From positions 15,969 through 79,968 of the forward strand of contig QNGE01001019.1 in NCBI GenBank assembly GCA_008508345.1: a stretch of 64,000 nt of DNA, given 5' to 3'. The notes beneath the pieces are model-generated. The model made no database searches. It was not told the DNA's origin and saw only the letters and a program-made list of their open reading frames with translations. This stretch comes from Paragonimus westermani. Lineage: Eukaryota > Platyhelminthes > Trematoda > Plagiorchiida > Troglotrematidae. Numbering within the stretch: the first letter of the stretch is position 1; each line of letters opens with the position of its first letter. This document shows positions 20,961 to 32,330 of the stretch, one piece after another. The translations under genes were made by a program, and so were the position numbers.

Positions 20961-23900
20961 CATTTAGTCGGCCCTCCATACTATAGGCAGTGACGTGGGT
21001 TCTATTTCTCATTCACCTGTGATCATCACTCTTCTTGATGATCTGCAGTGAGATTCTTCGACTGGGACCGCCGTTCTACGCAGTCATTGATTTATGCTTA
21101 CCAACTCTTCTAGGTCCCCTAAAAACCTACGATACATTTATTCAGGAAATCTGGTATTAATTTCTGCTACCTTCTGGCGGTTGTTTCACAGTGAAGGATA
21201 GTTTTCCGTCCCGTTGCATGTGCCTTGACGGTGTTAGCATTTTTGTGCCCTGAAGAGCTTCTGATTCAAATTTTCTTCTTTCTCTTTATTACCATATCAC
21301 ACAAACAACTTCCATTTGATGACTGGAATTATTACGGCTTGCTACTCTCATAGAGAGACTTGTCAATTGTTCAGTGATGTTAACCATGCGGCACCCTACA
21401 TCTGACACATAACTTGCTTCAAATACCCTTTTTTGTCGCTTACTTGTGGTGTCACTGTTTGCTCATTATTTGAATGAAGTTGTTTAAAGTGTTCTTCAAA
21501 ATAAGCGATAACTGGTGGACACCCTAAGGCCAACACAAACATGCCATATAGTATCTCAGTGTGGAAGGACGAAATGAAAAGCCAGCAGAATGCAACATTA
21601 TAAACATGCTGTAATTTTCAGGTCCACGTCGATGCATTACATGCGATCATGTATACTAGTTTCTCTTAACACTGCAAAACTAGTCCACTTGGTGGACGCC
21701 TGATGTTCTGTGCACTGGAAGAAAACATTGTCCTATTTTCACGGGTGGACGAACCGAAATATAATTTGATTGCGTTTCTGTAAGATACGATTGTTAATCA
21801 ACAAACGTTACAGGGAAAAAACTGGTGGCGGTGAAGTACGTTGTGAAAAATTAGCTGCCGCTTTTCTGATATTTCGCAATAAAAACATTCGCATACATTT
21901 GGATTCAGGATGCATTACCACTCCCTAGAACGACTGATTACTGCGTTGTCTTAAGGTGACAACTATTGGGAAGTGGGCTGATAACGTCAACCTTCTTTAA
22001 GCTCGTGTGTGCGCGTTGAACTTTCGCAGGGAACTGTGATTAGTAGTGTTCTTTCTTTAGTTTTAATTTTGACCGCAATTAGTTCTGATAACAACCCACA
22101 CACCCAAACCGACTTTCCATCCGGTTCAGTTTTCAAAGAGGCACACGGGTTTCCTAGACACCACAGCCCATTGGTAACGAAAACTTCCGTTTGCACGGGG
22201 AGTTGCACCTCGGCGTAGCTGCTAGCGAGGCATGTGTGCCTACCAATAGTCGACACACTTCGCTAAAGTAGAACGTAATGTAGTTAAAGCATAATCTTGT
22301 CTGAGCAGTGACCAATATTCCTGAGTGTGCTGGGGCAAGGCTTGGCATAACTGTCCTTTTGGAGTTCGGTTAACTTGGTTATGTTTTGTTCGCTGATAGG
22401 TTATTAGAAAGTTTGAGTGTTCCGTCCTAAACAACGGCTGGTGCCCATCGATGCAATGGCTGATATAAGAGTGTCTCATGATTGTGTTTTGTTTTTGCCA
22501 TTAAAAATCACAGTAGATCTTACATATACACAGGTCTTCGCGTATAATAATAAATTTCCAATATGGTATAAATCTGTTTCGATAATTTTTGTTAAACTTA
22601 TTCTTCCTTTCAATAAGTCGCTTGTGATAATGCAGTCTTCTTTTCATATTTTGGTGGCCCAATATGTTTGAATTCCTGCCAGCGCACGGTCAGACATGCC
22701 AATGCAACCTGTTGTGTAACGATCGTGTACAATCTGGTGATACTCAAAAGAATTTCTAAACTTTGTCGTACGCTTAAATGTTTCGCTCCTGACGGTTCCA
22801 TTAATGCCTCCATTGATATGCTTTATATGAAAAAGTTACTTAACCAACTGTACCTACAATGATCGTATATAATTTACATGCCATATACGATCCATATAAC
22901 TTTTATTGATCTATTCAGGAAGTAAACATGATAGGTCCGTTTTCCTCGTTCAGACTCATTGGCAAATACGAGAATATTTATAAGTAATGAGCATCGGACG
23001 AGAAAGATGAAAACTCGCTTATTGGGGTGCACGAAATATGATGATGACTTAGTTTGAATTGATTTAAGTGTTGATGCCTCTACAGTAATTCATATTTCCC
23101 CCAAACTGAGTGTAATCATGCTGTGTTTACCTACGGTTCTATACAATAAACGTAACGAGTGGAGGTTTTGCCCACACTTAATCTGAGGACCCACTAAATT
23201 GAGGTAGTTATTCGAACACAGCGTGGACCAGATGGCAGGTCACCCTCTGTAGTGCATTTATTATGCAAAGAAAGTAGAGTTTTACTCACTATTTCAAGGT
23301 TGATCCTCAACTCGCGCAAGCTGCCGATTGATACAGAGGATCATCTGTTGAGAAACGTTATTTAGAAGTATTGTGAGTGAAAATTCTTTACCGACTTTCA
23401 CTGCAAAACAAACCATGGAGGAAGGTACTCTACTGATGAGCACCATCAGATTGAATGATGTATGGAATAACCGATTGTTCAATAGCACGGCCGAATCACA
23501 GACCTCTCACATAATAGTTAGGTGATAGTTAGTTTGGTGTTGCTAGTTGTTAAGTTGAAGTTAGCTTGTTAGCTAGCACTTGGAGAACGTTAAAATAATG
23601 GCATGGATAGTCTGAGACTGTTTGTTGGCGCTTTAGGTGTATCACAAACGTGTCAAATGATCGCTGGACACTCCAGAACTATAGAAATTGGAATTTACTT
23701 CGAAGACTTCCTCCAAGTCCACCATAAAATAGGGCCTGGATGAAATTATTGTGGTTCCTAAAAAGTTAATTCTTTGTTGTCTGACACAAGAGACAGCCAA
23801 GAATATTTGGGCATTCTTTACAAACTATTTTTGAACAGATGATGTCATAATACTACACACACTAATTCTGAAATAAATGCCAAAATCACTTGTTAACTGC

Positions 23901-26900
23901 AAGTTCAACACAGGCAGAGAACCTCACTGAGGGTCGTCAGGGTTTGGTTTTATGTCCGACTATAATACAAACTGACTTCTTATACATTGGGGAGATAAAT
24001 TTCCTGACGGTTTAAACTGGCCGTTGACTACCATACAGTTGCTGTGTGTTTTAAAAAAAGGAGACGCAGTATTTCTTTTAAATCGAGTTTAAAGAACAGC
24101 GTTTCGATCCATATGTCAAACAAAATGGTAAATATGCAAATCAAAGTGGGTTACATCTAAAGTGACGGTTGTTTTTGCTGCACATATGAGTTATGTATAA
24201 TGCACATTGAAAGTAATTGTGAGGGGCAGTATGTAGTACAAAAGAACCACATGAGCAAGCTGGTAATTGAAAACAGTCAGACATCCACCAAGACGATTCA
24301 TTAACAGTCGATTAGAAATGGGTTTACATTTGAGTTGCCGACATTGATAAGAAAGGCTATAAGGTTGCCAAAGGGTATTTTGATCTTTCGTATAACGTTG
24401 GGGGGATTAATCTTACCGAATTGCACGATATTATGCATACCACCATATAACTGTCAAAAAGCCAGTTTTCTGTGAGAAATGTAGACAAGCCTAATAACCG
24501 TTTAAGAAACAATCTTTAGCGCACTTTAATGCATGCATATTCGTTGACTGTAGATGTGAGCACAGTTTAAAAATTCTGAACTACCGGTTATCGTTCCAAC
24601 TGTTTCAACCCAATCTGTACGCGACCTTGCAGGTGGTGCATTCCAAAACGAACAAAACCGGGCACATGCCCGTTAATGACCCACCACCCCACTGAATTTG
24701 ACCTACTAGTCAACATGACAACCACCATCTGTGTTTAAAAAGGTGACTCCGTTCTCTACTTAGTTCTTTAAAATATGCGACGCAAGCTCATGACCTTAAA
24801 GAGGATAAAGTCATATAAAAAATGGACCAGTGTTGTACCAACCACGGTTGACAAAAATCTCTTAATTTAATTTAAAGCCAGTATTGGTACAGTGCTTCGC
24901 CAAAAGTGGCCTCCCGTGTTCGGTGAGAAGACAAGTTTATCTAAAGAGGTGGACGCTGTGAGCGGGAAGCATTAACCTAATCCATTTTCTAAGTATCTAC
25001 GATTGTTTCTGGTATGATACTAAGGAACGCTAGTCAGTATACTGCGAAGGATTTTAATTTGTGTTTTTATCACGTTGCCATGAATTGTTCAGTACAGTGT
25101 ATTTAGGTGGCAAAAGTTTATCCGTTCATTCAAATCGTTCTATTGGATGTATGCTCGACTTCCATACTAAAATTGCTCTGTGTTCTGAAATATCTCCGCT
25201 AGTTGCTTTTTCCTACTACCAAAGTAGTCAGCTTGCACACTGCAAACAGATGAGACTTTATTTATATCTTTACATCTTTTCGTTAGCCTGTTCTCTGAAC
25301 AACGCTTTGCTTCGAGGTTCACCGCAGTTGAATGTACTCCTTGAGTGGATACCCTTCGCAATTCTCCGCAATTGATTTTGTTCGTACGTCGGTTACTCCT
25401 CCAATCAAAAAACCGAAATGCTTGCCGCAAAATTCTAATATCAACATAGCTAAGTAATCGTTTAGGGTATTTTAGTTGTTGACAGCTCGTTTAGTTGATC
25501 ACCTTAGAAGTCGAGGATAGTTGTTTCCACGTAGTCCGGTCCCGTCAACGCCACACTCCGGAACGCGGAATATTTGAACCAATTGTTTAGACACCCACAC
25601 ACCGCACCATGGAGTCGAGTGGATATCTGTGCACTTTTGCTGCGCGCTCTCAGGAATGACCGATGCACTTGATCCTTCAGGTCACTGTACAAGAGGTGGA
25701 ATGGGTAGAGCTCCTAAGTTAAGTTAACTGCAATGCATTTTCAAGTTTTCACTCTCATTGCCCTCCTTTATCTACTGCTGACCACAAAGTAGTCAGCTAA
25801 CTAACGTTCCACCTTGGTGATCAACTTCTGTTTTCCCTCTCACCAGGCGGTTCAGCCTGACAATTGATCGCCAGCGGATTTGAAGCCCTGCACTTCACTC
25901 GGAGGCCATCTTGTTATCACTCAAAACCGGTAATTCACATGTACGATGTTGGTTTAACTAAAACCATGCCTAAACGATCAACAACCGGACGCTGAGGTAA
26001 CAATAGTGCTGGGTCTTTCGGCAGTCCAACGTAAATGAAATAAAGTGATCACACCTTGTCGCCTACTTTGTACGGCACCTCGGGGCTCATACGAAGTTTG
26101 ATAATACGGTGAGTATTGAATGCAGTTGTTGGGATCATGGGGGTGACTGTTCAATACCGTATGTTTTCTACGTAAGTCGCACGACTTCTTTCAAAGCAGT
26201 CGTTGCTTGGAAGTGGACTTTGTGAACAAGTCGTTGTATAAGCACTGTACAAAGAAGTCAACTCATTCAAGAACCTGATCATCTCATGAATCTAGCGGGA
26301 ACACTTCGTACGCGATTTTAAGACCAAGTGTGTGCATTGTTTCGCACGGCGTAAAGATACACCCTGCAATTTTTTAAGTGCTACAACTTAATTGGTTGTC
26401 CTAGTAAGCTTAGAATGAGTGTAGGCTTCTCAGTAAGCAAACTAAATTGTTTTGCAGAGCCCATTTTGCCCTTCTGTAAACATGCCCTGATTCTTTCATG
26501 CTTTTACGACAAAATTGTGATGTCTCCTCACTTTCAGCCAGTTTTGTGTTAAGTTTAGCTTCATTTTCTTTCTAAACGAAGTGGTAGACCAAGTAAAGCT
26601 TCCTTCACAATGTACCAAGCCTGTAACCATCATGGGTACCGTCAAGTGACTTAGACTACAGTAAACGTGATCCGGCGTCGCATGTACACTAAATGATTGT
26701 TCGCGTTGAAATTTAAGACCCAGTCATATGTAAATGTGATCCAACCTTAGAAAATAATAATGAAACCGTACGGAAAGCCACTAGGAGAAGCATTGCAGAT
26801 AAATTAGTATAGTAAACAAACTGGTATGGAGCAGGTTACTGTGAGACAGTGATGGCGTAAACGGAAGGCAAGACCTGATGGCCAATGGTTTTTGTTTGTT

Positions 26901-28065
26901 GTGCACTACCTGAGGCAGCGTTACTTCGGGCTCAGTCTGAAAATTTGCGGTTCACAGAGTGTAAACTGTCTTGTGCACTGACCTTTTTCTTGCTTCCCAC
27001 CAGTCACTACAGGTGATGAGATCGATTTACAATTAGTAGACACAGTAACAACAGGAACAGATAGAAAGTTCAATGGTGGCATGTCATTGCCTTTTTTGGA
27101 CAGACTGACATGACGGCACCATATTGTCGAAAGTCCTCGGGAAGTATGTAAGCTGGTGCGGAACTCTCAATAAATAGTTTCAAGATGACATGGCAAATAT
27201 ATACAATCATGACGGTGTATGGAATCAAGAACGGCATTGACTACCATAGAGGTAAAGTAAATACGAACCGGACAGTGAAATGAAATACTAGGCGATTCAC
27301 TAGGGCCTAGAAGGGAAGAGTACAATAAGCCTACACAATAAGGGAGCCGGATTAGTTCGGCGCTATGCTGTGGCATCCACTACCTAACCACTCGGAGTGT
27401 GATCACTATATACCCTTACTGAACTAGACATAAAAACAACCTGACTACAGTCTTCTCTATGGATTAATTCCCAGAATTAAAGAAAGATTTCAATGAAACC
27501 CGAATATCGCTCAAAGTTACTAACAGCTCTCGTGGTCCCGCGAGATTTTCAGTCAGTGAACAGTATCCTACTCATGCAGTGCACAAGACGATAGTCATTT
27601 CCATTCTGATGTTCTAGTAAACCTCATATTAGTCAGTTTCGGAAACGATAACTTAGCTTTCATTCACACATGCCTTAATCCCACGGTAACGTGTAACAAC
27701 AATCTGACCATTCTTAGTTTTTTCACCTCCATCGCCCTTACAGCGAACTTTCACCGTGTAATCCCTGCTCCGTATCTCTTGAGATTCTGGAGCATAGTTG
27801 ACACAGTCCTCGAGACTTGATGACACCATCATGTTGGCGTGATTAGAACGTCATTTGTTTGTTGCAGTTATTGTCTTCGCTATGTTGTTACTTTCATTCA
27901 TTTTAGACAATTCGTACAATTTTTGCTGAAGAAACTGACACGGAGCGAAGAAAGCGTAATCAGACTAGACGCTTTACGCCGAAATACCGGCTTTTTCTGA
28001 TTCTGCATAAGATGAATATGGTTGAAAAGTATCAAAGGCGTATACAGTGCTCCCTTCTTGTGGGC
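20961..28065. other. 7 kb without a supportable gene
   Basis: AT-rich sequence with short frames. Longer ones (21987-22256 minus, 25061-25375 plus, 25167-25430 minus) show no recognised domain and mostly overlap each other on opposite strands. No tRNA, rRNA or LTR was recognised. It is probably intergenic or intronic. Confidence 0.4.
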
Positions 28066-28072
28066 GTCATGT
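28066..28072. repeat. Target-site duplication, left copy (second LINE copy)
   Basis: GTCATGT is repeated at 28446-28452 across the LINE fragment. The 7-bp length makes it weaker evidence than the 12-bp duplication at 11.7 kb. Confidence 0.6.
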
Positions 28073-28445
28073 CATCATCATCATCATCATAGATAGCAAT
28101 ACATCAATGGTTCACAGTAATGCTTAACTGCCACACAACCATGAAGGAAAAGCAAATCCTATATAGGAAGAGAGAATGAAAAAAGAAGGGGTCGGGAAGG
28201 GACCTAACTAATGAAAATAACTACGTCTATATTCAAACATTCAACATCAAGGTGCCTACATCTTGCAAACAAACAACCAAGCTGCAAGTGACAGTAAGGC
28301 GTCATCAGCGAGACAGCTTCCTTACGGCTTTCACTGCCCCGCGTCATTAAATGCACTCACTTCACAGACAGCTCGGACAAACAACGACAACATTCACGCC
28401 ACTGAGCTCGAGTAGCCGCCATCTCACCCAGAGTCTCCAACCACA
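28073..28445 (-). mobile_element. 5'-truncated RTE-like LINE copy (373 bp)
   Basis: The plus strand shows a (CAT)n run at the left, i.e. a (TGA)n tail on the minus strand, then the same 3' UTR as the 11717-11945 copy. It extends further into the end of the LINE ORF (about 28330-28445, TQWRE-type tail region). It is almost identical to the 11.7 kb copy over their shared length, so both are recent relative to the copy at 1.4-4.3 kb. The right edge is set by divergence after CCAACCACA. Confidence 0.85.
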
Positions 28446-28452
28446 GTCATGT
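28446..28452. repeat. Target-site duplication, right copy (second LINE copy)
   Basis: Second copy of GTCATGT; partner at 28066-28072. Confidence 0.6.
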
Positions 28453-28532
28453 ATGAGGTATGCTATACTTACCGGTGCTGGGTTCTGGAGAAAAGAGTAG
28501 TCAGTGTAAAGATTAGTGAAGATTAACACACA

Positions 28533-28832
28533 ATGAAGTTTAGCACTCTGTTAAATCTACTTACTTTTGCCATTTTCGATCAAGTTCCATTTGATTTATT
28601 TATCTCAAAGTGCAACATAGTTCAAAATGTCCCAGCTCTCGTTTCAGATGTCTACTTCGTTCCTCCTATTCTAAGGCTTCTGGTGGTGTGCGCCCTGAAT
28701 CAACTCAAAGGCTACCTTATTTTTATGAAGCGGCGTGAACTACTCGAAAAGGCTACCCATCAACTTTCGGAAAGACAGATTGAAACCCTTGCAATTTTCG
28801 ACTTGTGCCACACCTGCTGTGAATTCGACTAA
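28533..28832 (+). CDS. Unassigned 99-codon Met-initiated frame
   Basis: Starts at an ATG (MKFSTLLNLLTFAIFD) with a hydrophobic N-terminus and ends TAA after CHTCCEFD. The middle contains VPPILRLLVVCALNQLKGYL. No family is recognised, no Kozak or splice support was found, and it lies just right of a LINE insertion. It may be a chance frame or a host exon. Confidence 0.2.
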   Translation: MKFSTLLNLLTFAIFDQVPFDLFISKCNIVQNVPALVSDVYFVPPILRLLVVCALNQLKGYLIFMKRRELLEKATHQLSERQIETLAIFDLCHTCCEFD

Positions 28833-29169
28833 ACGTAAAGGTAGAGCGCCTCGAAGTTAGAGCGATTGTCGAATCAGGGTAGTCATCTTCCCTTTGCAGA
28901 GAAGCTGTACCACTTCTGAACTGGAAAACATTCTGCATCAATTTCGCGGTGCGACCCATTTTTCCAAGCTCGGTTTCAAATACGCTGTTCCACAGATTTC
29001 AGTTGATGAAGCTTCTAGTCCATTGACAACCATTTCTACTCCCTTCTGACTCTTTCGTTATAATTGTCTGCTCTTTGGTCTGAATGTATCGCCTGTTAGA
29101 CTTCGAGATGATATGAACATCATTTCTGCCAACCTAGAGAGTGTGTCCATTTACCATGGTAGTATCGTG

Positions 29170-29173
29170 CTTG
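29170..29173. repeat. CTTG direct repeat, left of inverted-LTR unit
   Basis: CTTG immediately precedes the left LTR and is repeated at 29719-29722, immediately after the right LTR. Four to six bases is the usual target duplication for Ty3/gypsy integrases. Confidence 0.55.
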
Positions 29174-29340
29174 TTTAGTGAGGAGATACGGTCGCACCAT
29201 ACTACTCACACCACTATTCAGTAGCAGCATGGATCGAGATGCTCGCGTGATAAATACGGCAGAGATACGGGGTGGATCGTTGGAGGGCAGAATGACATAT
29301 AATGGCTTTCGCTACATGACGGAATTGATACATGGTGTCT
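29174..29340 (+). repeat. LTR copy, left arm of the inverted pair
   Basis: It begins TTTAGTGAGGAGATACGG and ends GGTGTCT, and is the reverse complement of 29536-29718 apart from scattered changes. It has only one copy of a 16-bp word that is duplicated in the right arm. What follows at 29341 is not a primer binding site. Confidence 0.8.
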
Positions 29341-29535
29341 AAAGCGACTGGAGTATCCTCAGAAGAGTATGGTGTGCAAATGAGTGTTTCCGTTTCTAGC
29401 CGTGCTCAGACGCTTAAGTAGTGTGTTGGTTTCTCCACTAAAGTAACCTCTGTGTCATCTGCTTTCTCGGCTCACAACAATTGGGGGGCTGCGGCCACGG
29501 GATCTTCATCCTAGGATCCTGGTCACGGCACCAAT
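29341..29535 (-). other. Leader-like spacer between the inverted LTRs
   Basis: Read on the minus strand it starts with the primer binding site and continues through a G/C-rich patch. No protein frame with similarity is seen. It resembles the untranslated leader of an LTR element, truncated where it joins the left LTR. Confidence 0.5.
29516..29533 (-). other. Primer binding site, His-tRNA type
   Basis: Two bases inside the right LTR the minus strand reads TGGTGCCGTGACCAGGAT. Its first 13 bases complement the 3' end of eukaryotic tRNA-His (GGTCACGGCACCA). The same primer class is used by the CsRn1-like element in this window. Confidence 0.7.
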
Positions 29536-29718
29536 TGACACCATGTATCAGTTCCGTCGTGTAGCGAAAGCCATTATATGTCATTCTGCCCTCCAACGAT
29601 CCATCCCGTATCTCTGCCGTATTTATCACGCGATCATCTCGATCCGCGATCATCTCGATCCATGCTGCTACTGATTAGTGGTGTGAGTAGTATGGTGCGA
29701 CCGTATCTCCTCACTACA
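29536..29718 (-). repeat. LTR copy, right arm of the inverted pair
   Basis: On the minus strand it starts TGTAGTGAGGAG and ends ATGGTGTCA, and is followed by a primer binding site, so it has the layout of a true 5' LTR. It contains a 16-bp tandem duplication (GCGATCATCTCGATCC, 29629-29661 region) not present in the left arm, which accounts for the length difference. Confidence 0.8.
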
Positions 29719-29722
29719 CTTG
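29719..29722. repeat. CTTG direct repeat, right of inverted-LTR unit
   Basis: Partner of 29170-29173. Confidence 0.55.
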
Positions 29723-30019
29723 TAATAACAATGCTTACTGTTGTATGCGCGTCAAGGCCGCCTGCGTGCCCCATATGCTTGCCAGGACTCAAGCTGCGTT
29801 CGGATTGACCGCACCTTTGACGATCAACGGCTCACTCGTCCACGCACTTAAAAATGACGCTGCCGCTTGTAAATGTGACAGTATAGTATGCACTACTGAG
29901 CCACTTGCTTTTTCTACCGTTGTTGACTGAACCCGATTAGAGATACAACACTTATCAACGATGAACGACTGTATCCTCTACTTGAACGCTTATACTCTAA
30001 TTCTTCTAAGTGCACTTTT

Positions 30020-32330
30020 GATGTCTGAGTTTCCACGTTCAGGATTAATTGTAGATGAAAATTATTGTAGTCCTGATCTTAATCGTTTTCAACCTTTATC
30101 CAAAGCATCTGTTCCAGACACGTTTAATGGCTTTCGTTCTAGACCGGGTTCTCTTCAGTATTATCCCCGACTCATTCCTAATTTTTTCGCGCAAACCAAA
30201 GCTTTTTTGATTATTCTCAAAACAATTCCATCTGGACTGAACTATATGAACAAACTTTCCGATTTCGGTTGGAGTTTCTGTCTTCTGGTACAGTAGTACG
30301 TACATTTTCCCCAAGTTACCATCAAATTTAATTCCTGATCTGTCACCAACGGGTATTAAAGGTGTGCTAGAACAAGAGGATCATCCTGTTATATGTTGTT
30401 CCAGACGCCTGACTTCAGCAGAACGTGGGTATGTAAAAACACAGAAGGAACCACTGGTGGTTTACTGGGCGATCACCAGACTCCGCAAACACTTGTTTAG
30501 CATATATTCCATCATAATCATTAAACGAAAAGCCCTCAAACTCAGTTATATTTATGAAAAATCTGTTAAGTCTTCTGCGATAATGGTTCAGCAATAGATT
30601 ATTACCTTGATTCCGTACCTCCATACCATCCACCATCTAAGGGCAAAATTCTATCCCCGTTCTGCTTACTTATCTCGCTATGATGGCTCCGTAGAGCTTG
30701 GTGACTCTGACTGTTTACTGACAAATTCCAGTTCAGCATTCTGATTTGAGTCGTGATACTCGGAAATACTATCAGTCAGTCTTAATTAATGGTTGGAATT
30801 GCGATGTGCGAGATTCCTTGTATTCCACAAACTCCAAGTTGAACTCTCCGTTACTGCTGGCGGATTACTGTGTTTATTGATGAGTAGTTGAGGATTTTGA
30901 CTCTCAGTATGAATTGAACATCACTTACAACTGATCGCAACTGCCGCATTCCCATGGAATCTCCAATCATCCCCCCTCGAAAAGAAACACTAGTCCGAGG
31001 TTCCGCTGTTTTTAAAGCTCGTCAGTAGTATAGATCGTTACTACGACCGGGACTATAACTCCGGTTACGTTTTGATGAAGCAACCGTGTTGACCACCTCG
31101 CCAGTGATCTCACATTAGGTAAGGTTGAACCATCACATTTGAACACTCGGCTACATCCGCTTGTAAGTAATGGTCTAATTGCTCGATCGCCTAGAGAGGA
31201 GACACGGTAGCTGTCCTGTTAACTCCAGTCGATCACCAGACAGGAAAGTTTATGGAGATGCGACAGTTGCGGTCACTTGTGGGTGTCGATCAGTCCATAT
31301 GAATTATTGTCTTGATGGTAAAGTTCTTGTTCCTTCAATATTACATGCTGTATTAGATTATTCACTCTAAACACCCTGGACATTTGCAAGATGAGAAACC
31401 GAAGCCATTGGTTTTTCTGACTTTAGTTGGAGGCTAGAACTGAATGCTGATCCGTGTACCATTTCTAGAGGTTGCGTACACAAAGCGGAATCGCGACCAA
31501 AACAGGCACTATGGTAAATGACTTGTCAAGCCTGACAACAAATACATACTTAATATTGTAGTCCATTCCTGGATAGGTATTATGTGTTGATTACTTCCGA
31601 CTCATATCCGCGGTAGCCAAAATTTTATTTCACGTCGACGGTAACTGTGGATCTCATCCTAACTCTACTTCGAGAATGGTCAGTCAAGAGAGAGTACCAT
31701 GTGTTTTGGTGACTGTCATTGGTAATCATTTCATTGACTAGAATTTTGAGGACTGGCTGAAAAATGTGAGCTGTCGACATTTGTCCACTGCGCCATGACA
31801 TCTTAACCCCCCACGGTGCGGCGGAAAATGTTGTAGGTATTCTGAAAAGTGTGACTAATTCTATCGATTCGACTACCTTTAAGGATTTGGAGGATTATGC
31901 GTATAACATTTTGACGCAAAATTGAAGTTTTGACCATTCAACGACTGGAAGCTGTCTAAAAAGCCTACTCAAGAACCCAGTTCAGCCTAGTCTGGAATTA
32001 GTCGAAGTTGCTTATCATCGTGACACCGACTTACGATCGCCTCGAGGAATTGCGCTCAATAACCTGGTCACTCGAACGTGTCGCATACATGATTTAGATG
32101 ATACGTTTGTTCGTCATGGATATGTGGATCAGATTATATATAATTCACCTGTTTCTACCGCTGTTGTGCCTACTACTGATACCGACGTTTCTGAGTTTAT
32201 TCCAGGTTCACATTACCTGTTTGAAAATGATATTACAAATGAACCACCACAGTTATGACTGCCTGAAAGTCTCAGAAATAAACAAAGAACTCATGACAAC
32301 TTTGGCTTTCCCTTAAACTGTGCCGGACAT
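30020..32330 (+). pseudogene. Decayed Ty3/gypsy pol (RT end, RNase H, integrase)
   Basis: At about 30020-30270 the frame reads SGLIVDENYCSPD, later QYYPRLIPNF, the RT connection with the QYYxRFIPNF motif. At 30355-30520 follows RNase H (VLEQEDHPVICCSRRLT, then ERGYVKTQKEPLVVYWAI). At 31568-32330 the integrase core is readable in pieces: DRYYVLITSDSYPR, a damaged G-N-H-F block, then PHGAAENVVGILKSVTNS, equivalent to the catalytic NGxAExxV segment. RT catalytic sequence, protease and gag are not seen. Stops and frame changes occur throughout, so it is inactive. The pattern suggests a K02A2.6-type gypsy, a different family from the element at 45.5 kb. Confidence 0.7.

Larger units (their letters stand above)
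29174..29718. mobile_element. Palindromic unit with two LTRs in inverted orientation
   Basis: The unit consists of a 167-bp LTR copy in plus orientation (29174-29340), about 195 bp of leader-like sequence, and a 183-bp copy of the same LTR in minus orientation (29536-29718). Both outer edges are LTR U3 starts (TTTAGTGAGG and, on the other strand, TGTAGTGAGG), flanked by CTTG on each side. A His-tRNA-type primer site sits inside the right LTR as in a normal 5' end. The left LTR lacks one. The unit has no coding capacity. The LTR start TGTAGTG resembles that of the CsRn1-like element at 5994. Confidence 0.7.

Noticed and set aside
28464..28500. ATACTTACC word resembling the 5' end of U1 snRNA
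   Set aside because: Only nine to ten bases match; the stem-loop sequences that should follow are absent.
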